Below are positions 35,972 to 44,151 of a DNA stretch of 64,000 nucleotides, one piece after another. The first letter of the stretch is position 1. Each line of letters begins with the position of its first letter. Location of the stretch: assembly GCA_002839445.1 (NCBI GenBank), contig PGYB01000017.1, positions 1 through 64,000 of the forward strand. The letters run 5' to 3'. The notes beneath the pieces are model-generated. The model was not told where the DNA came from, searched no databases, and saw only the letters and a list, made by a program, of their open reading frames with translations. The DNA is from Candidatus Riflebacteria bacterium HGW-Riflebacteria-1. GTDB taxonomy: Bacteria > Muiribacteriota > Ozemobacteria > Ozemobacterales > Ozemobacteraceae. The position numbers were made by a program, and so were the translations under genes.

Positions 35972-36841
35972 CTACTTGATCAGCGCCTTCAGAGCGCTGA
36001 GGTTCATGCTGTTGAGCGCGTCAAGGGCTCTTTTGCCATCAGCCTCTACTGATACAACAATAGATCTCACACTTGCAGATGGCTTTTCAACATGTTCTGG
36101 ATGCTGCATGATCGAGATGTCGTTATCTTTACCAGCTTTCCATTCGTTGCCGAGAAAGATAAATGTGGTGCCTTCGATCCAGGTTCCGCTGTTATTTCTG
36201 CTGTCTTCGACGCGATAAAATGAGGTTCCGTCACTAAGTTTGCCGGTCTGTGGCTCTTTGTTAAAGCTTTCGTAGAACTTGTTTATGGCGATGCGTACAG
36301 TCAAATTGACGTCATGCGGCAGATTTTTTTCAACTATGCTTTCTACTTCCTGATTGAATGACTTGGAGCCTTCTTCCATCTGCTTTGCCATGACTTCGGC
36401 TTCTTTCTGCAGACGTGCGACTTCGACCATATCGCCGGCTTCGGCGGCTTTGCCCATTTTATTGGCAAGCTCTTCAAACGCTGTGGTGTCGGTGCTGGCA
36501 ACTCTTGCCTGCAGTTTTGGCGCCAGAGCAGCAAGCTCGGTGTCGCTTCTGGTGCGGGCTTCCTGAATCTTTGCGTTGTCGGCCCAGCTGATGTTGAAAT
36601 AATGAACGAGCGGGTATTTTTCGCTGTCTTCAGTAATACGGTCATCATTTTTGTCACCCGACCGGCTGTCTTCTTCCCAGGTTGTTTTAATGCCGGCTGT
36701 TGCGCTCTGGCAGGCCTGAATCACTTCGTTGAAAAAGGTTTTCTCAGTATCTGTTTTCAGCCTGGTTGCTGAATCGGCCAGCAGCGTGGCAGCAAGCAGC
36801 ATCGCGAGAAGTGAAATAGACAATATTCTGACGGTTCTCAT
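35972..36841 (-). CDS. secreted helical protein of unknown function
   Basis: About 289 residues from ATG 36841, which gives a signal peptide (MRTVRILSISLLAMLLAATL and a cleavage site near LLADS). The frame opens 18 codons earlier, but those residues precede the signal. The first two thirds are helical and Glu/Lys/Ala-rich, probably coiled; the last part is beta-like (GTWIEGTTFIFLGNEWK). No family recognised. It converges on the NAD operon across the REP element. Confidence 0.72.
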   Translation of the reverse strand: MRTVRILSISLLAMLLAATLLADSATRLKTDTEKTFFNEVIQACQSATAGIKTTWEEDSRSGDKNDDRITEDSEKYPLVHYFNISWADNAKIQEARTRSDTELAALAPKLQARVASTDTTAFEELANKMGKAAEAGDMVEVARLQKEAEVMAKQMEEGSKSFNQEVESIVEKNLPHDVNLTVRIAINKFYESFNKEPQTGKLSDGTSFYRVEDSRNNSGTWIEGTTFIFLGNEWKAGKDNDISIMQHPEHVEKPSASVRSIVVSVEADGKRALDALNSMNLSALKALIK

Positions 36842-37106
36842 AAATGGCACCAACTTTAAAAGTATAAATATTTGCCCGTTTTTTGTGGGCAGCAAGATGT
36901 CAATATTCCAGTCTTAAAACAAAGTCAAGAGGCTGTGTCGGTTCTATCACTAACTCACTAAAATGCCCTCGGCTTGCCATCAGACTAAATTTTAGCATTT
37001 ATTCTTCAGCAATTTTCGGGCAAAAAATTGTCATTGGTCGGTTCGCTCCGCCCGCAATGTGTTTCTTTCAAAGTCAATTCTGGACTTGAAATGCAACGGC
37101 TCGTAT

Positions 37107-37814
37107 TCATCGTCTCTTTTTGCCAACGCGCTTTTCGAGCTGCACTATCATGCGGGAGAGAGTCTGCTCCTTTTCTGAAGCGCTTTCGCCGGGCAGAAGA
37201 TATGAATTGTCTTCAAGAAGTATCTCTGACTTGCGCTCTTCAGATTTTTGAGCTGCCAGTCTGCGCTGTATGCTGGTAAGCTTGTTCAACAACTTGTCCG
37301 AGCTCCAGTCCCAGTAACTGGCTTCTCCGCAGGTGATTTCTATGGTTTCGGCCGGGTCACCAAGAGGGTCTCGACATTCGCTGCTGTTTATTGTGATTTG
37401 CGGCTGTTTGCCTGCGTCGGAAGCATGCTTCGGTTTTTTTTCGAGTTGCTCTGCCCGAGGTGTGATGGCTGCTGCATCCGGTATCGCGCCGCTCAAAAGC
37501 TGAACCAGTTTTCTGACCAGTGGCATTCTGACAATCATTGAAAATGATTTACCGGCTTGCTCATTCTGAATGCCGACTCGGGGATCCATCTCATTGCCGG
37601 CGCTGAAAACCTCGATCCTTTCATCAAGCAGGCTGTGCCGCTGCTCCTGCGTCTGCCAGTTGCCGACAAATGCTGCAAGAGCCTCGCGAACCCAGGTGAT
37701 ATGTTCCGGGTAGATTGCAACTTCGCTAGACATGTCGAGTCCGTCTTCGACCAGCGTCTGCCGCAAAATCACCTTGCCGTCATGCTGCCACACAACAATA
37801 GATTCATCAGTCAT
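37107..37814 (-). CDS. cytoplasmic protein of unknown function
   Basis: About 235 residues from ATG 37814, with AAGGAAACAG upstream. A longer frame to 38198 overlaps the opposite-strand metallohydrolase gene and looks non-coding. The N-terminal ~100 residues (VVWQHDGKVILRQTLVEDGL) form a small mixed domain; a low-complexity linker and a Lys/Arg-rich helical C-terminus (EKRVGKKRR) follow. No family recognised. Confidence 0.65.
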   Translation of the reverse strand: MTDESIVVWQHDGKVILRQTLVEDGLDMSSEVAIYPEHITWVREALAAFVGNWQTQEQRHSLLDERIEVFSAGNEMDPRVGIQNEQAGKSFSMIVRMPLVRKLVQLLSGAIPDAAAITPRAEQLEKKPKHASDAGKQPQITINSSECRDPLGDPAETIEITCGEASYWDWSSDKLLNKLTSIQRRLAAQKSEERKSEILLEDNSYLLPGESASEKEQTLSRMIVQLEKRVGKKRR

Positions 37815-37964
37815 GGAAGCTGTTTCCTTTTTAATAAAGCTGTCGCACAAGATGTTAAAGAATGTGACCGACAGTTTTTCGTGTGCCTTATGATATAATT
37901 TTTTTTGAGAAAATACACCTGCCGTCAGGAGTGCTGAGATGAAGTTCAAGAAGATGAGATTTTC

Positions 37965-38927
37965 TTGAATAAATATATCGTTGATGATTGTCTGCCGACT
38001 GTTCCTGATGCTGGTTCGCCCGATTTTTACCGGCAGCTTGTTGAATTCGGCCGTTTTGTGGAAAGTGAGTGCCGGCCGGGGTGCCGCTACGATTTTGCGC
38101 GCTGGCCCAACCTTTTGTGGCAGAAGGTCGAAGCGCAGATGCTGGCTGGTCTGCAGCAATTTTTGCGCGCCGACGCTGACGGCATTACCATGCTGCAATG
38201 GTATAACTCAGGCCTTTTCATCAAGGCCGCTGGCAAAATTGTTGCTTTCGATATTGTTCCGATTCCGCGCTATTACGGCTGGCTCGAACCAGAAGGCCTG
38301 ACTGCGAGGATTGCCGAAGCCATCGACGCTCTTCTGATAACCCATGCCCATCAGGATCATTTTGATATAGAACTGGTTCATGCCTGCCAGAGACTCGGAA
38401 AGCCAGTTTATATGCACCCGTCCGCCGCGCCAGTGAAATCTGGCGTGTGCCCGGTTACAGACGGTTGCCGCTATAATCTCGACCGCATCAGCTTTGTTGC
38501 GCATCATGCCTGCCATGTCTGGCGTAAAACGGCAGAAGAGGTGCCACTGACAGCTTTTGAAGTCGACTTCGCCGGGCAATTTCGCGTTGTTTTCTGTGGC
38601 GACGCAGATTATACGAGGGGTCTGGCGAATGTTGCCACATCGCCTGATGCGCTGTTCATTACCTGGCGCAACCCCGGCCCACAATACGAGGACGGGTATT
38701 CTGAACAGACTGGAACTACGCTCGATGCCGTGCGTCTGGCGGTTGCACGCTTTGCTCCCCGTCGACTTATTCTTGAGCATTATGGCGAACTCGACCACGT
38801 ATATAAGGGCTTTTCGGCAAGCTATGAAATGGCGATAAATCTGATTGAAAAAATCGAAGTGCCGGCAACAGTTCATTTCTGGGGTGATATGGTAAAACTG
38901 CAGGGCAACGGAGAGACCGGTGGATAA
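37965..38927 (+). CDS. metallo-beta-lactamase-fold hydrolase
   Basis: A 320-residue protein with the zinc motif THAHQDHFD and later VVFCGDADY and LILEHYGELDH, the remaining metal ligands expected in this fold. It resembles UlaG/YcfU-like hydrolases acting on sugar or nucleotide esters; substrate unknown. No in-frame ATG exists before the core domain, so a TTG at 37965 is used. The gene overlaps the glycosyltransferase by 8 nt. Confidence 0.82.
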   Translation: MNKYIVDDCLPTVPDAGSPDFYRQLVEFGRFVESECRPGCRYDFARWPNLLWQKVEAQMLAGLQQFLRADADGITMLQWYNSGLFIKAAGKIVAFDIVPIPRYYGWLEPEGLTARIAEAIDALLITHAHQDHFDIELVHACQRLGKPVYMHPSAAPVKSGVCPVTDGCRYNLDRISFVAHHACHVWRKTAEEVPLTAFEVDFAGQFRVVFCGDADYTRGLANVATSPDALFITWRNPGPQYEDGYSEQTGTTLDAVRLAVARFAPRRLILEHYGELDHVYKGFSASYEMAINLIEKIEVPATVHFWGDMVKLQGNGETGG

Positions 38928-39675
38928 ACACAGCACAACTGACTATTCGGTGATCATACCGGCTTTCAACGAAGCCGCTCTGATCGCCGCAACCATTCGT
39001 TCGGTTCAGGCCGCGATGCGGCACTCTCAGCTCAGCGGCGAAATCATCGTTGTCGACAATGATTCGACCGATGATACCGCTAAAATAGCAGCCGGCCTGG
39101 GTGCCCGCGTCGTTCACGAACCTTTCCGCCAGATTGCCAGGGCGAGAAACAGCGGTGCCAGAGCCGCGCAAGGGCGTTACCTGATTTTTGTCGATGCCGA
39201 CACAATTATTGCCGCGCCTCTGTTGAACGAGGCTCTGCACCTTCTTGTCAGCGGCAGAGTTGCCGGCGGTGGAACCAGAGTCGAATTCGACCGCCCGCAG
39301 CGCTTTCTGGCATCAGCGCTGCTGCGATACTGGCAGATGATATCGCGCGCCGCTCGGCTGGCAGCTGGTTGCTTTGTGTTCTGCAGCGCCGAAGGTTTCA
39401 GGCAGGTGGGTGGTTTTGACGAAAAGGTTTACGCTTCAGAAGAGATCGGGTTTTCAATTCGCCTGCGCGCCTGGGCGCACAGGCACCGGCAGATCTTTAA
39501 GATTATCAACAGGCCATGGCTAAAGACTTCAGCGCGCAAAAACCAGAATGTTATGCAGCTGCTGCTGACAATACTGGTTATTGCGCTGTTTCCGGCAGCA
39601 GTGCGCTTCAGAAGTCTGTGCTTTCTCTGGTATGCCTGCCGCCATTCTGATACATTACCCGAACGCAAGTTATGA
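38920..39675 (+). CDS. family 2 glycosyltransferase
   Basis: A 251-residue GT-A enzyme with YSVIIPAFNEA, VVDNDSTDDTA and the metal-binding FVDADT. A C-terminal hydrophobic helix (LLLTILVIALFPAAVRF) probably anchors it to the inner membrane. It starts at GTG 38920, six bases behind GGAGAG. It adds a sugar to an unknown lipid or polysaccharide. No other glycan genes are adjacent. Confidence 0.88.
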   Translation: MDKHSTTDYSVIIPAFNEAALIAATIRSVQAAMRHSQLSGEIIVVDNDSTDDTAKIAAGLGARVVHEPFRQIARARNSGARAAQGRYLIFVDADTIIAAPLLNEALHLLVSGRVAGGGTRVEFDRPQRFLASALLRYWQMISRAARLAAGCFVFCSAEGFRQVGGFDEKVYASEEIGFSIRLRAWAHRHRQIFKIINRPWLKTSARKNQNVMQLLLTILVIALFPAAVRFRSLCFLWYACRHSDTLPERKL

Positions 39676-39733
39676 ATCCGAAATTTAACGCAAAGGCTTA
39701 GTGCCAGAGCAAGAGCATAACAGGAGAATTGGC

Positions 39734-40087
39734 ATGTTTTCATATCAGCAGATGAAGAAACTCATAAAACAGAATGTGCGCGGTGGCGAAGGCGAGGTGC
39801 ACTGCCGCGATTATATCAAGGCCGATCCTGATGGCCTGCCGTTCGATGCGTTTGGACTGAACGAAATGCAGCCGGGCGCAACGATACCTGAACATTGTCA
39901 CGCTGATAGCGCCGAATTTTATTTCATCGTTTCAGGGCGTGGTATTGGCTGTCACAACGGTAAACGCTTTGCAGTAGGCCCAGGCGACGGCTGGCTGTGT
40001 CGCCGCGGTGAAACGCACGGAATACTCAACACCGAGGTGCCAGACCAGGTGCTGTCTTTCGCCAGCGTATACTTCTGCCAGCCATAA
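39734..40087 (+). CDS. cupin-domain protein
   Basis: About 117 residues; ATG 39734 has AGGAGA six bases upstream. It is a single beta-barrel with motif 1 (PEHCHADSAEFYFIVSG) and motif 2 (GDGWLCRRGETHGI), which keep the metal-binding His and Glu residues. Such small cupins bind a metal and a small ligand; the substrate is unknown. Confidence 0.85.
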   Translation: MFSYQQMKKLIKQNVRGGEGEVHCRDYIKADPDGLPFDAFGLNEMQPGATIPEHCHADSAEFYFIVSGRGIGCHNGKRFAVGPGDGWLCRRGETHGILNTEVPDQVLSFASVYFCQP

Positions 40088-40144
40088 CAGTATGCATTTA
40101 TGATCTCTCGGTAACCAGTCAGATCAGAGCCAGGAAGGTCTGTT

Positions 40145-40360
40145 CTATTTGAACAGTTTGCCGATGCGGTCGGGCGTATTTGTAATGTAGGCGGAAAAGC
40201 GATCCCAATGGAATACATACCTGGTACGCTGTTGCGGCATACCGGTGCTGGTGATAATCTTTTCCGTTGTGGTTTCCAGGGTATTACTTCGCACAAAAAC
40301 CCAGGAAAACAATAAAATCAGGATACAGAGCAGCAGAACCGGCTTGAAAAATACATGCAT
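40145..40360 (-). CDS. small single-span membrane protein
   Basis: About 71 residues from ATG 40360, with GAGG upstream. One N-terminal hydrophobic helix (KPVLLLCILILLFSWVFV) and a polar tail, probably periplasmic. No family recognised. Confidence 0.6.
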   Translation of the reverse strand: MHVFFKPVLLLCILILLFSWVFVRSNTLETTTEKIITSTGMPQQRTRYVFHWDRFSAYITNTPDRIGKLFK

Positions 40361-40707
40361 AAAAGCCTCTGTCAGCACTTAAACTAGCTTACAGAGTATT
40401 TCAGAACGATGAAAAAAGCAATCAATCTGACTTGTCTGCATGATTCATTGAATTGACCGGCAAGCTCGCGGCGAACTTCTCTCATGGTGCCCACTCTTAG
40501 CTGATTGACGGCTCGTTGGCGGCTGTCGATTTAAAAGCGTCGTTAGTGGATTGACGATTATCGGGGGGTATGCTAGGCTTGCCTATTAGAATGCCGATAG
40601 AAGGCATTCTGTCGTATCTGAGGAGGGACTCTCCATCCTTCGTCAGAAACGGCTTGTAGAGAGAGTTATAAAATAGACCAAGGAACGCACGAAAGGAAAT
40701 TGTCGAC
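40361..40707 (+). promoter_or_regulatory. promoter and structured leader of isocitrate dehydrogenase
   Basis: This is a 347-nt gene-free stretch. TTGACG (40551-40556), a 17-nt spacer and TAGGCT (40574-40579) with an upstream TG form an extended -10 promoter. The leader holds a perfect 8-bp hairpin, AGAATGCC (40588-40595) with GGCATTCT (40603-40610). A second, imperfect hairpin runs from TCTGA (~40617) to TCAGA (~40648). The ribosome-binding site AAAGGAAA lies just before the ATG at 40708. The hairpins may regulate translation or stabilise the mRNA; they match no riboswitch I know. Confidence 0.5.
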
Positions 40708-42969
40708 ATGACCACTCACGAGCCCCGGATTTATTACACCAAAACTGACGAAGCTCCTGCTCTGGCCACTGTTTCACTCCTCCCGATCATCGAATCATTT
40801 GTTGCCCCCGCTGGTATCAAAGTTGAGCTGCGCGATATCTCGCTGGCCGGCCGAATTCTCGCCAGCTTCCCGGACCACCTGAGCGCCGAACAGCGCCAGA
40901 GCGATGATTTAGCTTTTCTTGGCGATTTAGCCAACCGACCAGAAGCGAACATTGTAAAGCTTCCGAATATCAGTGCTTCGCTCCCCCAGCTGACCGCTGC
41001 GATCAAAGAGCTTCAGGATCAGGGCTTCAAGGTTCCCGATTACCCGGTTGAACCGAAGAACGAAAAAGAAACTGAAATCAAAAATCGCTACGCCAAGGTT
41101 CTGGGCAGTGCGGTTAACCCGGTTCTGCGCGAAGGCAACTCAGACCGCCGCGTAGCCGCGCCGGTCAAGGAATATGCCCGTAAGCACCCCCATTCAATGG
41201 GCGCCTGGAATCCTGATTCAAAAACTCACGTTGCGCATATGCGGGCGTTTGACTTTTTTGGCCGGGAGCAGGCTGCGGTTATCGAAAAATCTGGACATGC
41301 CAGGATCGTTTTTGAAGATGAAAACGGCAAAGAAACTGTTCTCAGAGACAAGATCATGCTCGATCATGACGAAGTTATTGATGGATCGCGCATGGAAGTT
41401 AAAAGTCTGCGCAAGTTTATTGCCGAAGAGATCGAAGATGCCAAAGCCAAGGACGTTCTTTTTTCATTGCATCTCAAGGCTACCATGATGAAGATTTCTG
41501 ACCCGATCATGTTTGGCCACGTTGTCAGCGTGTTCTTTGAAGATGTTTTCAAAAAGCATGCCGAAACTTTTGCGAAACTCGGTGTCAATCCTAATAACGG
41601 CATGGGTGCTCTTTACGATAAAATTAAAGAATTGCCGGCAGCACAGCAGGAAGAGATTTGCCGGGATATCGACGAAGTTCTCAAAAAGCGCCCGCGACTG
41701 GCGATGGTTAATTCCGAGAAAGGTATCAGCAACCTGCATGTGCCCAGCGACGTTATCATCGACGCATCGATGCCAGCCGCCATTCGCGCTGGTGGCAAGA
41801 TGTATGGCCCAGATGGCGAGTTGCACGATATGAAGGCTGTTATTCCCGATCGTTGCTATGCCCGTATTTATCAGTCGACTATCAACTTCTGCAAGGAGCA
41901 TGGCGCATTTGATCCGCGGACCATGGGCAGTGTTTCCAATATTGGTTTGATGGCCCAGAAAGCCGAAGAATACGGCTCGCACGACAAGACCTTTGAGATC
42001 AAAGAAAATGGTTTTGTTCGCGTTGTTGACTCCGAAGGAACGACTCTGATCGAACACGCTGTCGAAAAGGGTGACATCTGGCGCATGTGTCAGACCAAAG
42101 ATATCGCGGTTCGCGACTGGGTGAAGCTCGCGGTAACTCGCGCCCGCATCACCGGACAGCCGGCTTATTTCTGGTTAACTGCCGAACGTGCACATGACCG
42201 CGCCCTCATCGGCAAAGTTCAGAAGTATCTCAGAGAATACGACACCGCAGATCTTGATATTCAGATCATATCGCCACGCGTCGCCATCAGTGCTACTTTG
42301 CAGAGATGCAAAGAGGGCAAGGACACCATTTCGGTGACCGGAAACGTGCTGCGCGATTACCTGACCGATCTTTTCCCGATTCTTGAACTGGGCACCAGCG
42401 CCAAAATGCTGTCGATCGTGCCGCTTCTCAACGGTGGCGGTCTCTACGAAACCGGCGCCGGCGGTTCTGCTCCAAAACATGTGCAGCAGTTTGTCGAAGA
42501 AGGGCATCTGCGCTGGGATTCACTTGGTGAATTCCTTGCCCTCGGAGTTTCGATCGAAGATTTCGGCCGTCGCAACAAGAATGCCAATGCCGAAATCCTT
42601 GCGAAAGCTTTGAATGACGCAGTTGGCAAGGTTCTCGAGGGCGATATCGCGCCGTCGCGCGATGCTAAAAAAGGCATCGACAACCGCGGCACCCATGTCT
42701 ATCTCGCCCGCTACTGGGCCGAAGCCATGGCCGCCCAGAACGAAGATCTCAAGCTGAAAGAGCGCTTTGCCGTTCTGGCAAAACAGCTTGCTGAAAAGCA
42801 GGATACGATCCTCGCCGAAATTAATACGGCCCGCGGTTGCCAGCTTGACATCGGCGGATACTACCGACCCGAAGATAAGAAAGTCGCTAAGGCCATGCGG
42901 CCGAGTGCGACAATGAACAAGATTCTCGCCGACTTTGTCGGTCAGGCCTCGCTTGCCGCCTCTGCCTGA
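40708..42969 (+). CDS. icd: monomeric NADP-dependent isocitrate dehydrogenase
   Basis: A 753-residue enzyme of the TCA cycle making 2-oxoglutarate, CO2 and NADPH. Length and sequence are those of the monomeric (IDH-II) type, unrelated in size to the 415-residue dimeric form. Recognisable blocks are GNSDRRVAAPVKEYARKHPH and HPHSMGAWNPDSKTHVAHM near the N-terminus and NRGTHVYLARYWAEAMA near the C-terminus. It is preceded by its own promoter and followed by a terminator, so it is monocistronic. Confidence 0.95.
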   Translation: MTTHEPRIYYTKTDEAPALATVSLLPIIESFVAPAGIKVELRDISLAGRILASFPDHLSAEQRQSDDLAFLGDLANRPEANIVKLPNISASLPQLTAAIKELQDQGFKVPDYPVEPKNEKETEIKNRYAKVLGSAVNPVLREGNSDRRVAAPVKEYARKHPHSMGAWNPDSKTHVAHMRAFDFFGREQAAVIEKSGHARIVFEDENGKETVLRDKIMLDHDEVIDGSRMEVKSLRKFIAEEIEDAKAKDVLFSLHLKATMMKISDPIMFGHVVSVFFEDVFKKHAETFAKLGVNPNNGMGALYDKIKELPAAQQEEICRDIDEVLKKRPRLAMVNSEKGISNLHVPSDVIIDASMPAAIRAGGKMYGPDGELHDMKAVIPDRCYARIYQSTINFCKEHGAFDPRTMGSVSNIGLMAQKAEEYGSHDKTFEIKENGFVRVVDSEGTTLIEHAVEKGDIWRMCQTKDIAVRDWVKLAVTRARITGQPAYFWLTAERAHDRALIGKVQKYLREYDTADLDIQIISPRVAISATLQRCKEGKDTISVTGNVLRDYLTDLFPILELGTSAKMLSIVPLLNGGGLYETGAGGSAPKHVQQFVEEGHLRWDSLGEFLALGVSIEDFGRRNKNANAEILAKALNDAVGKVLEGDIAPSRDAKKGIDNRGTHVYLARYWAEAMAAQNEDLKLKERFAVLAKQLAEKQDTILAEINTARGCQLDIGGYYRPEDKKVAKAMRPSATMNKILADFVGQASLAASA

Positions 42970-43044
42970 CAAATGGTGAGTTGCCGGTAATTTGCCGGTA
43001 GTTTCTGCACTTGATCCTGAGTGAAGAGATTAGAATGTATTATT

Positions 43045-43083
43045 AAAGGGCTGTCTCATAGAAATATGAAACAGCCCTTTTTC
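43045..43083 (+). terminator. rho-independent terminator after icd
   Basis: AAAGGGCTGT pairs with ACAGCCCTTT around a loop and ends in a T-run. It lies about 75 nt after the icd stop. The rest of the 363-nt gap to 43333 shows no convincing gene: a 67-codon frame at 43021 runs through the terminator and lacks a ribosome-binding site. Confidence 0.85.
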
Positions 43084-43332
43084 ATGAATCTTTGCCCTGA
43101 AACAAAGTGTTGGTTTTTAAAAACTCTGGTTTCGCGTCATTCTATCGGGAATGCGGCACAGCTAAAAGAATTTGCAACAAAACTAAGTGTTTGTAGCGTA
43201 AGTAGTATAGAAAACATTGATTAATTCTGTTGTCAGATGGCAAAAGGCAAAAACTTTTGGACCATCTAAGTTTGTTGCATGCAGATGTGATTGATAATAA
43301 ACTGAAATCAAGACATAACTCAGGGAAGAATC

Positions 43333-44142
43333 ATGACAGAGAACAAAGATTCGAAAAGTCTTTTAAAGAAGATCGATCTGGGAGACATGAAGATACTGAT
43401 TATTGGCGTCATTCTGCTGATAATTCCGGTTCTCTTTTTGTTATTCAGTTTGAGCCGAACGGGCAAAAAAGATGTAGCGACCTCAGCGCGCGATCGTCTT
43501 GGCATGAGCAAGGCAGCATTCTCGTTTCAGCGCACAGCATCGCAGCACCCGGCAGGCAAGACGGGCACTTCCGCAAAACCTTCTGCAAAGCAGCTCTCAC
43601 CAGAAAAAGAATGGGCGCAGGCTGCTGAACGTATCAGCAAGGCGCCTGCTTATATTCCGCCGCAAATAGCCGCTCTGCCGCCCTCAGAACGCAAATATTT
43701 CGAGGCCGAAAAACACACCGGAATAAGAAATGCCAACGTTCTCATTTCGCAGGGTCGCCTCGACGAAGCGCGGGCGATCTGCGATGAAATATTGCGCACC
43801 GAGAACGAAAACGAATTTCTTCGTTTTATGGCGAGCGGCAATCTTTGTACTATTTATGATGAAAAAGGCGATATTGCCGCTTTGCGCAAAGAATTTCTGC
43901 GCTATCTTGATCTGCTCGAGAGCCTTAAGATAAAAGGGTTCGAGGCCAAAAACATCAAGGCCGGTTATCTGTCGATGAACAAGATGCTGCTTGATTTTGG
44001 CAAGGTCAGATCTGACCCTATTGTCAGGAGTCACATCGGTGAAGTCATAAGACAAAATGGCGCAGAGGGTGTTGCAACGGTTGACAGCGTGCTTGACGAT
44101 ACTCTTGGCTATCTCAAAAATTTTCCGTCGTCGAAACATTAG
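43333..44142 (+). CDS. membrane-anchored helical protein (pilus cluster)
   Basis: A 269-residue protein with one N-terminal membrane helix (residues ~20-42), a low-complexity Ala/Ser/Lys/Pro linker and a periplasmic-side helical domain with TPR-like units (GRLDEARAICDEIL). AGGGAAG precedes the ATG. It ends 9 nt before the pilin-like gene and is the first gene of the pilin-like cluster. A role in pilus assembly is inferred only from position. Confidence 0.75.
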   Translation: MTENKDSKSLLKKIDLGDMKILIIGVILLIIPVLFLLFSLSRTGKKDVATSARDRLGMSKAAFSFQRTASQHPAGKTGTSAKPSAKQLSPEKEWAQAAERISKAPAYIPPQIAALPPSERKYFEAEKHTGIRNANVLISQGRLDEARAICDEILRTENENEFLRFMASGNLCTIYDEKGDIAALRKEFLRYLDLLESLKIKGFEAKNIKAGYLSMNKMLLDFGKVRSDPIVRSHIGEVIRQNGAEGVATVDSVLDDTLGYLKNFPSSKH

Positions 44143-44151
44143 GAGGATAAT

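Noticed and set aside
37815..38198. N-terminal extension of the gene at 37107
   Set aside because: It overlaps the opposite-strand metallohydrolase gene, and ATG 37814 has a good ribosome-binding site.
43045..43083. Inverted repeat considered as an insertion-sequence end
   Set aside because: It is a single hairpin with a T-run just after icd, with no partner terminal repeat or transposase; a terminator explains it.
43021..43224. A 67-codon frame after icd
   Set aside because: It runs through a strong terminator hairpin and has no ribosome-binding site. A transposase remnant was considered, but no family motif is visible.
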